Assembly (NCBI RefSeq): GCF_000735695.2
Contig: NZ_JASZ02000026.1
Span: 1 to 39,840 of the forward strand
Length of the DNA stretch: 39,840 bases
From: Kaistella haifensis DSM 19056
GTDB lineage: Bacteria; Bacteroidota; Bacteroidia; Flavobacteriales; Weeksellaceae
Reading direction: 5' to 3'
Shown here: positions 1 through 8,678 of the stretch, one piece after another
Numbering within the stretch: the first letter of the stretch is position 1
How the letters are laid out: every line of letters begins with the position of its first letter
The notes under the pieces: model-generated
Seen by the model: only the letters and a program-made list of their open reading frames with translations
The model's database searches: none
What the model was told of the DNA's origin: nothing
Translations under genes and position numbers: made by a program

Positions 1-328
<328 letters not shown>

Positions 329-334
329 CTTAAA

Positions 335-1060
335 TTAGTTCAATTCAGCATCAAACACTTCCTTGAAGTGTTTTTTTATTTTGTCTTTTAATTCACTTAC
401 TTCTTCTTCGGAAAATTCTTTTTCGAGTTCGCGCTTCAATGAAGTAACCGTTTTATCCTTGATGCCACAAGGGATAATATATTCAAAATAGCGCAAATCT
501 GTATTCACATTGAGTGCAAATCCGTGCATCGTCACCCATTTCGAAGTTTTCACGCCCATTGCGCAGATTTTTCTTTGATAAGGTTTTCCAACATCCAACC
601 AAACACCGGTTTCGCCTTCACTTCTTTCTCCTTTTAAGCCGTATTCAGCGATGGTTCGGATGATCACTTCCTCCAAATTTCGCATGTAAAGATGAATATC
701 TGATTTGAAATTATCCAAATCGAGAACTGGATAGCCAACCAATTGCCCGAAACCGTGATAAGTTATATCTCCACCACGATTGGTTTTCAAGAAAGTTGCA
801 TTGATTTCCTTTAATTTATCGGAATTTGCGAGCATATTCTCTTCATCACCAGATTTCCCTAAGGTATAAACATGCGGATGCTCCACAAAAAGAAGATAGT
901 TAGGAGTTTCTTCATAATCTCCATCGGTTCTGTCGCGGTTTTTCAATTTCAGCTCGATGATTTCTTTCATCCGTTTTTCCTGATAATTGAATGCGTCAAG
1001 ATATTCCATCAAACCTAAATCCTGGAAAAATAAAATTTTATTTTGTGTGGTTGTCATCAT
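335..1060 (-). CDS. lipB: Octanoyl-[acyl-carrier-protein]:protein N-octanoyltransferase LipB
   Basis: LipB transfers octanoyl from acyl carrier protein to the lipoyl domains of 2-oxoacid dehydrogenases and the glycine cleavage H protein, the first step of lipoate assembly in the cytoplasm. The 241-residue protein has the family motifs in order: a HPHVYTLGKSG segment near residue 61, RGGDITYHGFGQ around 95-106 (many members have Pro where this has Phe), the catalytic Lys164 in RKICAMG, and the nucleophile Cys198 in IPCGI. It begins with two Met codons in a row; either may be the start. Transcription probably begins from a TAnnTTTG element at 1118-1125. The gene ends six bases before the left insertion sequence, which has replaced whatever terminator it had. 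Confidence 0.95.
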   Translation of the reverse strand: MMTTTQNKILFFQDLGLMEYLDAFNYQEKRMKEIIELKLKNRDRTDGDYEETPNYLLFVEHPHVYTLGKSGDEENMLANSDKLKEINATFLKTNRGGDITYHGFGQLVGYPVLDLDNFKSDIHLYMRNLEEVIIRTIAEYGLKGERSEGETGVWLDVGKPYQRKICAMGVKTSKWVTMHGFALNVNTDLRYFEYIIPCGIKDKTVTSLKRELEKEFSEEEVSELKDKIKKHFKEVFDAELN

Positions 1061-1117
1061 ATTATTTTAGGAAATCATAGACATTGTAGCAAACTATGAT
1101 GTTGAATTTTTGAAAGC

Positions 1118-1125
1118 CAAAATTA
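1118..1125 (-). promoter_or_regulatory. Bacteroidota -7 promoter element upstream of lipB
   Basis: On the minus strand these bases read TAATTTTG, a perfect match to the TAnnTTTG element of the Bacteroidota primary sigma factor. It lies 57 bases before the lipB start. No clear -33 TTG is present at the expected distance, so confidence is moderate. Confidence 0.45.
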
Positions 1126-1263
1126 CAAAAATTAATTATTATGCATCGAATAAAAACACCTTTAGGTTTAATTTTTGAAATGATCTGAAATCATTGAAAA
1201 ACTTGAATTCTAATAATCTTAATGATATTTTTCGTAAGCGTTATCCACGATATCACCCATCAC

Positions 1264-1854
1264 TTAAAGGAAAATATTTCTGTCGTCGGGATCATTAATA
1301 TCCAATCCAAAGAACTTGCTTCCGTTCGATTCTGCATGAAGGTTCAAATAATAAGTCGAAGAAATAAGGATGCCCAAAATTGCGCGAAATTTTTTGTGAT
1401 TGGCTTTAAAATAAGGTTGCATAATACTCTGAAAAATCTGTTCACCCAACTCTTCCCGATGATCCGCCAGCTTTCTTAAAATATCATTGTACTCATACAA
1501 TTCCCACACAATTATTTTTTGCAACTCCTTATTTTTTGAAATTGCCTCAAACATATTTTCAATAAGTATTTTGGTAAATCCTTTGCCATGATCAGAAACA
1601 TCTATATTGGCAAAATCAATATTTTTCATACAACTTCCATAGTCTTCAGACTGAAGATAAGAATTAATGAGATTTTCAACAGTCCCGAAATATTTATATA
1701 TCAATTTTTTATCTACTCCCGCAACTTTCGCGATATTGGTGATTTTCAATTCATGAAAACCCTTGGACTTGATAATTTCGCCAACTGTTTTAATCAGTTT
1801 TTCTTTGGTGCGGTGTTTGTCTCTTATCGGACCACTAACAACTTTTCGTGACAT
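1264..1854 (-). CDS. TetR/AcrR-family transcriptional regulator, possibly C-terminally shortened
   Basis: A 196-residue repressor-type protein. The N-terminal DNA-binding domain is clear: a helix around KEKLIKTVGEIIKSKGF followed by the helix-turn-helix ITNIAKVAGVDKKLIYKYFG at about residues 38-57. The rest is the helical ligand and dimer domain, whose ligand cannot be predicted. The gene ends at a TAA, but the same frame stays open for 14 more codons (VMGDIVDNAYEKYH) to a second TAA at 1222-1224. One base change from a sense codon such as CAA or AAA could have shortened the protein. It is divergent from a small predicted transcript at about 1942-2005, and an inverted repeat at 1897-1914 between them could be its operator. 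No canonical promoter is seen for the TetR gene itself. Confidence 0.85.
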   Translation of the reverse strand: MSRKVVSGPIRDKHRTKEKLIKTVGEIIKSKGFHELKITNIAKVAGVDKKLIYKYFGTVENLINSYLQSEDYGSCMKNIDFANIDVSDHGKGFTKILIENMFEAISKNKELQKIIVWELYEYNDILRKLADHREELGEQIFQSIMQPYFKANHKKFRAILGILISSTYYLNLHAESNGSKFFGLDINDPDDRNIFL

Positions 1855-1896
1855 GATAACGAATTGATTTTAGGATGTAATGTATAATATTTTTTT

Positions 1897-1935
1897 ATTC
1901 ACTGCTTTGTGAATTATATTAAATGTTTATATTTG
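1897..1935 (+). promoter_or_regulatory. Promoter with overlapping palindrome (candidate TetR operator)
   Basis: A -33 element TTTG at 1906-1909 and a perfect -7 element TATATTTG at 1928-1935 are 18 bases apart, a good Bacteroidota promoter facing right. The perfect inverted repeat ATTCAC-N6-GTGAAT at 1897-1914 covers the -33 box. A dimeric TetR protein bound there would block this promoter. The divergent TetR gene starts 43 bases away, which makes it the obvious candidate. Binding itself is inferred. Confidence 0.55.
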
Positions 1936-1941
1936 CAAAAC

Positions 1942-2005
1942 ATAAATGATGAGAGATTATTTTATTTTCTTTCTTACAGTAACCGCTTCGGCGGTTATTT
2001 TTTTT
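1942..2005 (+). ncRNA. Candidate small transcript divergent from the TetR gene
   Basis: A promoter at 1906-1935 and a strong intrinsic terminator at 1979-2005 enclose about 64 bases that overlap no annotated gene; all flanking genes read leftward, so the terminator serves no other visible transcript. An open frame of 23 codons (1946-2017, beginning MMRDYFIFFLTV, hydrophobic throughout) runs through the hairpin and has its stop ten bases beyond the U-tract. A transcript ending at the terminator would therefore lack the stop, which favours a noncoding RNA over a peptide. I recognise no known RNA family. Confidence 0.45.
1979..2005 (+). terminator. Intrinsic terminator with UUCG tetraloop
   Basis: Arms at 1979-1986 and 1991-1998 form an eight-pair stem (one G-U) closed by C(TTCG)G, followed by eight Ts at 1998-2005. 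It faces right. The opposite strand lacks a U-tract, so it does not end the TetR or trp transcripts. Confidence 0.8.
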
Positions 2006-2107
2006 ATCATTCCATAAAGGGTTAAATTAAAATTTGTGTTGCATTTTTTTTTAAACCTTCAAACCAGCTAACAGAGAATAATCTCTTAATCTATTTGCAT
2101 TGTAAAT

Positions 2108-2857
2108 TTACAACTTTTCTCCCTTAATACTATTAATAAATTCTGCAGCCTCAATTTTCCAGTTTTCTTTTTCGAGAAGAATTTTCACAAAAGCAGTTCC
2201 GATAATTCCGCCAGTTGCTCCTGCCGTCACTTCATCAAAATCTTTTTTATTTTTAATTCCAAAACCGATGTATAACGGATTTTTCAATGGTGAAGACGCT
2301 AATTTCTGAAGATAATCTTTATTATTAATTGACTTATTTTCGTTTCCGGTGGTGGAAGAAGAACTCACGGCATACAAAAATCCTGAACTTAAATCATCAA
2401 GATATTTTATTCTTTCATCTGAAGTTTCTGGCGTTACCAAAAATGTAAACGTAAGACCATATTTTTCTACGATTCTTCGATAATATTTCTCGAATTCGAC
2501 CGGTGGAAGATCAGGAATTATCAATCCAGAAACACCTGATTCAGCACATTTTTCACAAAAATTCTCGAACCCGAAACTCAAGACAGGATTGATATATCCC
2601 ATCAAAATCACGGGAATTTTAATTTCATCTTTAATAGATTTAAGTTGTTCTAAAAGTTTAGCTATAGTCATTCCATTTTCCAACGCCAGTTCGTGCGCTT
2701 TTTGAATGGTCTCGCCATCAGCAACGGGATCCGAATAAGGCATTCCGATTTCCAACATATCCGCGCCGGAGTTTTGAATAAGTTTTATAATTTCAACGGT
2801 ATCTTCCAGCTTCGGAATTCCGGCGGTAAAATAAATATTGAGTTTTTTATTGATCAT
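2108..2857 (-). CDS. trpA: Tryptophan synthase alpha subunit
   Basis: TrpA cleaves indole-3-glycerol phosphate to indole and glyceraldehyde 3-phosphate; indole passes through a tunnel to TrpB. The 249-residue TIM barrel carries the signature LEIGMPYSDPVADG with the catalytic acids Glu36 and Asp47, and the phosphate-binding GFGIKNKKD segment and GGIIGTAFV near the C-terminus. It is the last gene of the trp operon, 12 bases after trpB. No convincing intrinsic terminator follows it on this strand: the nearest candidate hairpin, at 1979-2005, faces the other way. Confidence 0.97.
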   Translation of the reverse strand: MINKKLNIYFTAGIPKLEDTVEIIKLIQNSGADMLEIGMPYSDPVADGETIQKAHELALENGMTIAKLLEQLKSIKDEIKIPVILMGYINPVLSFGFENFCEKCAESGVSGLIIPDLPPVEFEKYYRRIVEKYGLTFTFLVTPETSDERIKYLDDLSSGFLYAVSSSSTTGNENKSINNKDYLQKLASSPLKNPLYIGFGIKNKKDFDEVTAGATGGIIGTAFVKILLEKENWKIEAAEFINSIKGEKL

Positions 2858-2869
2858 TTTCAGTAATTT

Positions 2870-4054
2870 TTAATCCAGATTTTTCAAATAAGTTTCCATG
2901 TCTTTATCACCACGTCCGCTAAGACAGATCACTACGACATCATCTTTTTCAAAGGTTTTCTTCTTTAAAACAGCCAATGCATGAGCCGATTCCAGCGCTG
3001 GAATTATCCCTTCCAATTTTGTTAATTCAAAAGCAAATTTCAGCGCTTCATCATCATTAATACTAAAAAATTCCGCCCTTTTTTCTTTAAATAAATTCGC
3101 GTGAAACGGCCCAATCCCAGGATAATCTAAACCCGCAGAAATAGAATGCGGCTCGATGACTTGTCCGTCCTCCGTTTGCATTACTAAACTTTTACTTCCG
3201 TGTAAAACTCCCAAGGTTCCTAAAAAAGTAGTAGCTGCTGATTTCCCGGATTCCACACCAAAACCACCTGCTTCTGCTGCAATAATTTTCACCTTCTCTT
3301 CATTTACAAAATGATAAAAAGTTCCTGCTGCATTGCTTCCCCCACCTACACAGGCAATCACAAAATCTGGATTTTCACGTCCGATTTTCTCATTCAATTG
3401 CCATTTTATTTCTTCCGAAATCACACTTTGAAATCTCGCTACCAAATCAGGAAACGGATGCGGACCAACAACACTTCCGATAATGTAATGTGTTGTATTT
3501 GAATTATTTATCCAATCTCTCAAAGCTTCATTCACCGCATCTTTCAAGGTTTTCGAACCGGAAGTTGCGGGAATTACTGTTGCTCCCAACATTTTCATTC
3601 GTGCAACATTCGGCGCCTGTCTCGCAATGTCGATTTCTCCCATATAAACAATGCATTCCAAACCAAGTAAAGCACACGCTGTAGCGGTTGCAACGCCATG
3701 TTGACCTGCTCCGGTTTCCGCAATTATGCGTTTTTTGCCCAATTTTTTAGCCAGTAAAGCTTGACCGAGCGCGTTGTTGATTTTGTGTGCGCCGGTATGG
3801 TTCAAATCTTCCCTTTTCAGATAAATTTTGGTGTGATATTTTTCACTTAAATTCTTCGCAAAATATAACGGAGTTGCTCTTCCAACATAGTTTTTCAACA
3901 AATCCTGAAACTCCATTTGGAATTCTTGGGATTCGATGATTTTTAAATAATTTTGTTGCAGTTCTTCCACATTCGGATAAAGCATTTCCGGGATAAAAGC
4001 GCCACCAAATTCTCCGTAATATCCGTTTTCATCGGGGTTTTTATAATTTTTCAT
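2870..4054 (-). CDS. trpB: Tryptophan synthase beta subunit
   Basis: TrpB is the pyridoxal-phosphate enzyme that condenses indole with serine to give tryptophan, as an alpha2-beta2 complex with TrpA. The 394 residues are normal for the family. Lys91 in [18 protein letters not shown] is the cofactor lysine, [10 protein letters not shown] follows shortly after, and GGGSNAAG binds the cofactor phosphate. Its start overlaps the end of trpF by 14 bases, which suggests translational coupling, and trpA follows after 12 bases. Confidence 0.97.
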   Translation of the reverse strand: MKNYKNPDENGYYGEFGGAFIPEMLYPNVEELQQNYLKIIESQEFQMEFQDLLKNYVGRATPLYFAKNLSEKYHTKIYLKREDLNHTGAHKINNALGQALLAKKLGKKRIIAETGAGQHGVATATACALLGLECIVYMGEIDIARQAPNVARMKMLGATVIPATSGSKTLKDAVNEALRDWINNSNTTHYIIGSVVGPHPFPDLVARFQSVISEEIKWQLNEKIGRENPDFVIACVGGGSNAAGTFYHFVNEEKVKIIAAEAGGFGVESGKSAATTFLGTLGVLHGSKSLVMQTEDGQVIEPHSISAGLDYPGIGPFHANLFKEKRAEFFSINDDEALKFAFELTKLEGIIPALESAHALAVLKKKTFEKDDVVVICLSGRGDKDMETYLKNLD

Positions 4055-4670
4055 AAAGTTGTTTTATTTTTATTAAATCCTTAATCCCCGGCTCCAATTC
4101 AAATTTGGAATTGATATCGAGGGAAAAAGGCTGAGTGTTTATCGTTGGGATTTGATGGACGTTTTCTAAAGAAATTCCACCGCTTAGAAAATATGGAATA
4201 GAGATTTCTACTTCATTCAAAATTTTCCAATCAAAAGTTTTTCCTGTTCCTCCGAAAGCTTTGGAATCGGTATCAAACAGCAGATAGTTAATAGTTGATG
4301 GTTGTTGATTAATGTTTTTTTGGAGTTCTTCTGAAGTTTGATTTCCAATTCTGATTACTTTGATCATTTTAATTTGGTTAGGCAAATTATTTTTCAAATT
4401 CGCAATATAATGATCGTCCTCATCACCATGAAGTTGAATAAAATTAAGATTTGCTTTCACTGAAAAATCAATCACATTTTCAATCGTTTCATTCACAAAA
4501 ACTCCAACTTTACCTGCATGCGGAATTTCCGATATTTCTTTTAAGTTTAAATGATTAAGAACATATCTCGGTGATTTTTCATAAAAAATAAAGCCCAAGA
4601 AATCTACTTCCAAAGAAATTAATTCCTGAATTTGATCGAGTTTTGTTAATCCACATACTTTTAATTTCAT
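4041..4670 (-). CDS. trpF: Phosphoribosylanthranilate isomerase
   Basis: TrpF isomerises N-(5-phosphoribosyl)anthranilate to the 1-deoxyribulose form, the third step of tryptophan synthesis. The 209-residue barrel begins [14 protein letters not shown], with the catalytic cysteine in KVCGLT; the family's QLHGDE segment and the C-terminal [11 protein letters not shown] phosphate site are present, as is [19 protein letters not shown]. It is separate from trpC here, unlike the fused protein of enterobacteria. It overlaps trpB and lies 49 bases after trpC. Confidence 0.95.
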   Translation of the reverse strand: MKLKVCGLTKLDQIQELISLEVDFLGFIFYEKSPRYVLNHLNLKEISEIPHAGKVGVFVNETIENVIDFSVKANLNFIQLHGDEDDHYIANLKNNLPNQIKMIKVIRIGNQTSEELQKNINQQPSTINYLLFDTDSKAFGGTGKTFDWKILNEVEISIPYFLSGGISLENVHQIPTINTQPFSLDINSKFELEPGIKDLIKIKQLYEKL

Positions 4671-4719
4671 CTTTTAAATACTTTCTAAAGCTATTTTCAA
4701 TGGTTAAATTCTAAAATTT

Positions 4720-5499
4720 CTACCTAGCTAAATGTGAAATAAATTCCTCAAATTTCTGTCCCGGATTTTCATTTTTCATAAAATATTCGCCCATCAGAAA
4801 TCCATCAAAACCTTTGCTCTTCAGAAATTGATAATCCTGTACACTATAAATTCCACTTTCTGCAACGGATAAAGTTCCGGCTGGAAGTAGGTTTTTCAAA
4901 TCCACGGAATGCTGCAAATCCACTTTGAAATCTTTCAAATTTCGATTGTTAATTCCCACCAAATCGATATTTTCATTAAAATGTTTCAACTCTTCTTCGG
5001 TATGAATTTCAAGCAAAACTTCCAACCCTAATTCATGGGAAAGTTCCATAAATTCCTGAACCTGAACCGGCGACAAACACGCTGCAATCAACAAAACAAC
5101 ATCTGCTCCGATGGATTTTGCTTCATAAAATTGGTATTCATCCACCATAAAATCTTTTCGCAAAATCGGGATTTGAATTTCATTTCTAATTTTTAAAATA
5201 TCTTCAAAATTTCCACCAAAAAAATCAGAATCTGTTAAAACAGAAATGCCACTTGCTCCACATTTTTCGTAAGTTTTCGCAACTTCCAGAACATCGGATT
5301 GATTATTCATAATTCCTTTGCTTGGCGATTTTCTTTTAAACTCAGCGATAATTCCGGACTTTTGAACCAGAGCGTCCTTTAGTGAAAAGGTTTTCCTTTC
5401 AAAAAAAGCTGAATTTTTCAGGTCTTTCAAAGAAACTTGAGATTTAGACAAAGAAATTTCTTCTTTTTTTCTTGCGATAATTTGGTCTAAAATATTCAT
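4720..5499 (-). CDS. trpC: Indole-3-glycerol phosphate synthase
   Basis: TrpC closes the indole ring with loss of carbon dioxide and water, the fourth step of the pathway. The 259-residue protein begins with the typical MNILDQIIARKKEEI helix, then IIAEFKRKSPSKG with catalytic Glu and Lys residues, ILRKDFMVDEYQ, VLLEIHTEEEL, GINNRNLKDF and AESGI, in the expected order. It starts one base after the trpD stop codon, so the two are probably translated together. Confidence 0.96.
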   Translation of the reverse strand: MNILDQIIARKKEEISLSKSQVSLKDLKNSAFFERKTFSLKDALVQKSGIIAEFKRKSPSKGIMNNQSDVLEVAKTYEKCGASGISVLTDSDFFGGNFEDILKIRNEIQIPILRKDFMVDEYQFYEAKSIGADVVLLIAACLSPVQVQEFMELSHELGLEVLLEIHTEEELKHFNENIDLVGINNRNLKDFKVDLQHSVDLKNLLPAGTLSVAESGIYSVQDYQFLKSKGFDGFLMGEYFMKNENPGQKFEEFISHLAR

Positions 5500-5500
5500 C

Positions 5501-6487
5501 TTAATTCAATAGATTTTTTAAACATTGCAACGCTTTTCCACTTTCTAAACTTTCTTTAGCTGCGGCCATACAATCATCGTAACCACCAAATTTTTCGGTA
5601 TTTTTTAAAGCCATCGCAGCGTTCGCAATCACCACCGAATTTTGTTCTTCAGTTCCGTTTCCTTCCAAAATATCTCTAAAAATTCTTGCTGCATCTTGTT
5701 TTGAATTTCCACCGAAAATGCTTTCTTGATTGATAGTCTTGAAACCTAATTCTTCTGCGGAAAAAATATATTCGCCCGTTTTGTCGAAAATTTTGGTATC
5801 CGAAGTCAAGGAAATTTCATCATATCCGTCGAGCGAATGAACGAGCAAGAAATTTTCTTGATTTTTTTGAAGCAAATACTGATAAATCCTCGCAATTTCT
5901 AAACTATAAACGCCAATCATGGAAAATTTTGGTTTCGCAGGATTAACAAGAGGACCTAGAATATTGAAAAAAGTTCTCAAGCCCAATCCTTTTCGCAAAG
6001 GTCCAACCGATCGCAAAGCGGGATGGAAAACGGGCGCATGAAGAAAACAGATATTACTTTTTTCCAAATCCTGGCGTAAATCTTCGGAATTAGTTTTGAA
6101 TTGATAACCCAATTCTTCCAACACATTTGAAGATCCGGAAATTGTCGACACTCCGTAATTTCCATGTTTAGCAACTTTTTGTCCGGCTCCGGCTACCACA
6201 AAACTCGCCAATGTGGAAATATTAAAAGTATTTTTTCCGTCGCCGCCAGTTCCCACGATATCTACTAAATCATGAGTTCCCAAATCCGCCGGAACAGAAA
6301 GTTTGAGCAAAGCTTCCCGAAAACCTTCCATTTCTTCGAGCGTAATGCTGCGCATCAAAAAAACGGTAACAAAAGCGGTTACTTCATTTTCATTGAATTT
6401 ATTTTGAGCAATTTCGGTGAGAATCGCTTTCGCTTCGGACTTTGAAAGCGTATTATGGTTGAATAAATATTGTAATATCTCTTTCAT
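5501..6487 (-). CDS. trpD: Anthranilate phosphoribosyltransferase
   Basis: TrpD joins anthranilate to phosphoribosyl pyrophosphate. The 328-residue protein has the N-terminal helical domain (LFNHNTLSKSEAKAILTEI), the glycine-rich DIVGTGGDGKNTFNIST loop that binds the pyrophosphate, the KHGNYGVSTISGSSNVLEELG segment and FNILGPLVNPAKP. All are normal. It is monofunctional; the glutaminase is encoded separately by trpG, 25 bases upstream. Confidence 0.96.
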   Translation of the reverse strand: MKEILQYLFNHNTLSKSEAKAILTEIAQNKFNENEVTAFVTVFLMRSITLEEMEGFREALLKLSVPADLGTHDLVDIVGTGGDGKNTFNISTLASFVVAGAGQKVAKHGNYGVSTISGSSNVLEELGYQFKTNSEDLRQDLEKSNICFLHAPVFHPALRSVGPLRKGLGLRTFFNILGPLVNPAKPKFSMIGVYSLEIARIYQYLLQKNQENFLLVHSLDGYDEISLTSDTKIFDKTGEYIFSAEELGFKTINQESIFGGNSKQDAARIFRDILEGNGTEEQNSVVIANAAMALKNTEKFGGYDDCMAAAKESLESGKALQCLKNLLN

Positions 6488-6512
6488 TTTATATTATTTG
6501 AAGGTTCGGAAT

Positions 6513-7076
6513 TTAAGCCAGAAAATTTTCTAAAATTTGTTTTCCTTTGGGAGTTAAAATGCTTTCCGGATGGTATTGTACAGCGTGTACATCGTAGTTT
6601 TTATGTTTTAAACTCATAATCATTCCGTTTTTATCTACACTGGTAATTTCTAATTCATCAGGGAAATTTTCAGGATTTACCGCCCAGGAATGATACCTTC
6701 CGACTTCTAAAGTTTCAGGTAAATTTTTAAAAAGCTTATGTTCATTAATTTGGGTGGATTCCGTTGCAACACCATGGTAAATTTCTGAAAGATTAATTAA
6801 AGTTCCTCCAAAAGCTTCAGCAATCGCCTGCTGACCAAGACAAACTCCGAAAATAGATTTCGTAGGTGCATATTTTTTAATCAATTCCAAAAGTATTCCC
6901 GCTTCCTCCGGAATTCCGGGACCAGGAGAAAGTATGATTTTATCGTATTTTTCGACCTCTTCCAAAGAAATTTTATCGTTTCTGAAAACATCAATTTTTT
7001 CGTTTACAATTTGCTCAATCATTTGAACCAAATTATAGGTGAAACTGTCGTAATTATCAAGGACTAATATTTTCAT
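6513..7076 (-). CDS. trpG: Anthranilate synthase glutaminase subunit
   Basis: TrpG is the class I glutamine amidotransferase that supplies ammonia to TrpE. Begun at the ATG at 7076, the protein is 187 residues starting MKILVLDNYDSFTYNLVQ. A longer reading with five extra residues would need a TTG at 7091; the ATG leaves a normal 19-base gap after trpE and matches known starts of the family. The catalytic triad is visible: Cys79 in GVCLGQQ and the His and Glu of QYHPES near the end. A role shared with para-aminobenzoate synthesis cannot be excluded, but operon position makes tryptophan the main one. Confidence 0.94.
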   Translation of the reverse strand: MKILVLDNYDSFTYNLVQMIEQIVNEKIDVFRNDKISLEEVEKYDKIILSPGPGIPEEAGILLELIKKYAPTKSIFGVCLGQQAIAEAFGGTLINLSEIYHGVATESTQINEHKLFKNLPETLEVGRYHSWAVNPENFPDELEITSVDKNGMIMSLKHKNYDVHAVQYHPESILTPKGKQILENFLA

Positions 7077-7095
7077 CTTATTAATTTTCAATTGT

Positions 7096-8517
7096 TTATA
7101 CTAATTTTTCTGCTTTTAGGATGGCTTTTTTCAAAGCGCCCAATTTGTTATTTACTTCCTGAAGTTCATTTTCAGCAGAAGATTTTGCTACAATTCCGGC
7201 TCCGGCTTGGTAAAATAACGTGTTATTTTTACTTAAAAAAGTACGGATCATAATCGCTTGATTACAACTTCCATCGAAGCCTACAAACCCAATAGAGCCA
7301 CCATAATAGCTTCTGGAAGTCTTTTCATAATCATCGATAAGCTGCATTGCACGGTATTTTGGAGCACCACTTAATGTTCCTTGCGGAAAAGTGGTCGCAA
7401 TCATTTCATAAGGATTTTGATCTTCGGAAACCTCAGTCGTAACTTCAGAAACCATGTGAATGACATGTGAAAAAAACTGAATTTCTTTCAATTTTGAAAC
7501 TCTGGTATTTTTTCCAAAAATGCTTAAATCGTTTCGCGCCAAATCAACAAGCATCGTGTGTTCGGCATTTTCTTTGGCATCAATTCTAAGTTCTTCTGCG
7601 GCTTTCAAATCTTCTTCCACATTTCCGGTTCGCTTGAAAGTTCCAGCAATCGGGTGAATAATTGCATTTCCATTTTTTATAATTAACTGACTTTCAGGAC
7701 TTGAACCTAAAAGTTTATAATCACCATAATCGAAGAAAAACAAATACGGCGAAGGATTGATATTTCGCAAAGCCCGATAAACATTGAACTCGTCTCCCAT
7801 AAATTTCTGCTGAAATCTTCGGCTCAAAACCAATTGAAACACATCACCTCGGAAACAGTGTTTTTTGGCAGTTTCTACCGCGTCTCTGTATTCTTCGTCA
7901 GTTAAATTCGATGCTTCCTCTCCTATTTTTTGGAAGGGAAAAATTGGTGCATTTTTTTGTTGAATTAAATTTTCAATGACGGAGATCTCCGATTTTAATC
8001 CTGAGATTTTGTTTTCAATGAGGAACATTTCGTCGTTGTGATGATTAATTGCAATCACGTACTGATAGAGACGATATCGCAAAAGTGGAATCTTATTTTC
8101 CTCAGAAGCTTCTTTAAATTTTATATTTTCAAAAAACGGAATCGCATCGTAAGAAGTGTAACCAAAAAAACCTTGCGCGGATTTCCCGATTGGAAGATTG
8201 GGCGCCTCACATTCAAAAGATTGAGAAAAATCTTGAAGCAAATCGGTTAGTTTTTCTTTTTCAATGTTGATTTTTTCTGCACTTTCGAGTGGAAATTTGA
8301 TGTGTGCTTCTTGGTAATTTCTGATTTCGATTCCGGCAATGGCATTTACAGCAATAAACGAAAAATTGTTATCATTATTTTGATTTCCGGCACTTTCGAG
8401 AAGTATGGTATCCCGAAATTGATCACGTAAACGCAAATAAATTCCAATGGGGGTAAAGAGATCGCTCAAGGTAGATTTCACCGTTGTTTTCATTTGAATA
8501 TTTCGATTGAATTTCAT
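7096..8517 (-). CDS. trpE: Anthranilate synthase component I
   Basis: TrpE converts chorismate to anthranilate using ammonia from TrpG, the committed step. The 473-residue protein has the N-terminal regulatory motif LLES, where tryptophan binds as feedback inhibitor in known enzymes, and the C-terminal chorismate-binding domain with SSPESQLI, PIAGTFKRTG, DLARNDLS, GTLSGAPKYRAM and a closing GAGIVAKSSAENE. A second possible start is MKTTVKSTL, eight codons in. As first structural gene of the operon it is directly controlled by the attenuator at 8540-8673; its ATG is 22 bases after the attenuator's U-tract. Control is therefore likely at two levels, transcription attenuation and enzyme inhibition. 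Confidence 0.96.
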   Translation of the reverse strand: MKFNRNIQMKTTVKSTLSDLFTPIGIYLRLRDQFRDTILLESAGNQNNDNNFSFIAVNAIAGIEIRNYQEAHIKFPLESAEKINIEKEKLTDLLQDFSQSFECEAPNLPIGKSAQGFFGYTSYDAIPFFENIKFKEASEENKIPLLRYRLYQYVIAINHHNDEMFLIENKISGLKSEISVIENLIQQKNAPIFPFQKIGEEASNLTDEEYRDAVETAKKHCFRGDVFQLVLSRRFQQKFMGDEFNVYRALRNINPSPYLFFFDYGDYKLLGSSPESQLIIKNGNAIIHPIAGTFKRTGNVEEDLKAAEELRIDAKENAEHTMLVDLARNDLSIFGKNTRVSKLKEIQFFSHVIHMVSEVTTEVSEDQNPYEMIATTFPQGTLSGAPKYRAMQLIDDYEKTSRSYYGGSIGFVGFDGSCNQAIMIRTFLSKNNTLFYQAGAGIVAKSSAENELQEVNNKLGALKKAILKAEKLV

Positions 8518-8539
8518 GATATTGTTTGGATTTTTAAAT

Positions 8540-8572
8540 AAAAAAAAGACTTCAACATAAAGTCAAAGTCTT
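8540..8572 (-). terminator. trp attenuator terminator (segments 3:4)
   Basis: On the minus strand the arm AAGACTTTGAC (8572-8562), loop TTTAT, and arm GTTGAAGTCTT (8556-8546) form an eleven-pair stem with two G-U pairs, ending in eight Us (8547-8540). It ends transcription before trpE unless segment 3 is taken by the antiterminator. Confidence 0.88.
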
Positions 8573-8639
8573 TTAATTTTTTGATAAAATATAATTTTTT
8601 ACGCAAAAGAGTAATGCTCAAGACTTTGAAAGTTTTGAG
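8563..8639 (-). promoter_or_regulatory. trp attenuator: alternative protector and antiterminator hairpins
   Basis: Three interacting segments precede the terminator's last arm. Segment 1 (8639-8629, CTCAAAACTTT) pairs with segment 2 (8627-8617, AAAGTCTTGAG) with one mismatch. Segment 2 also contains TCAAAGTCTT (8629-8620), which is perfectly complementary over ten bases to segment 3 (8572-8563, AAGACTTTGA). Segment 3 otherwise pairs with segment 4 as the terminator. Segment 1 follows the three Trp codons directly, so a ribosome stalled there would cover it, release segment 2 and allow the 2:3 antiterminator. This is the enterobacterial logic in an unrelated sequence. Confidence 0.85.
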
Positions 8640-8673
8640 GCCACCACCAGTTTGTATTGTTGTTCGTTTTCAT
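8599..8673 (-). CDS. trpL: trp operon leader peptide (24 residues, three consecutive Trp)
   Basis: The short frame starts with ATG at 8673 and ends with TAA at 8601-8599. Its peptide begins MKTNNNTNWWWPQNF and ends EHYSFA. Trp codons 9-11 (8649-8641) are the tryptophan sensor: a lack of charged tRNA-Trp would stall the ribosome on them, with the protector segment immediately downstream. The frame is the only one that places Trp codons at this spot. The -7 promoter element ends five bases before the ATG, so the message may begin at or next to the start codon and be translated as a leaderless mRNA. Confidence 0.88.
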   Translation of the reverse strand: MKTNNNTNWWWPQNFQSLEHYSFA

Positions 8674-8678
8674 TGTTG

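Noticed and set aside
1946..2017. A 23-codon hydrophobic peptide (MMRDYFIFFLTV...) as a real gene
   Set aside because: The strong terminator at 1979-2005 lies inside the frame and would remove the stop codon from the transcript. A small RNA is more likely.
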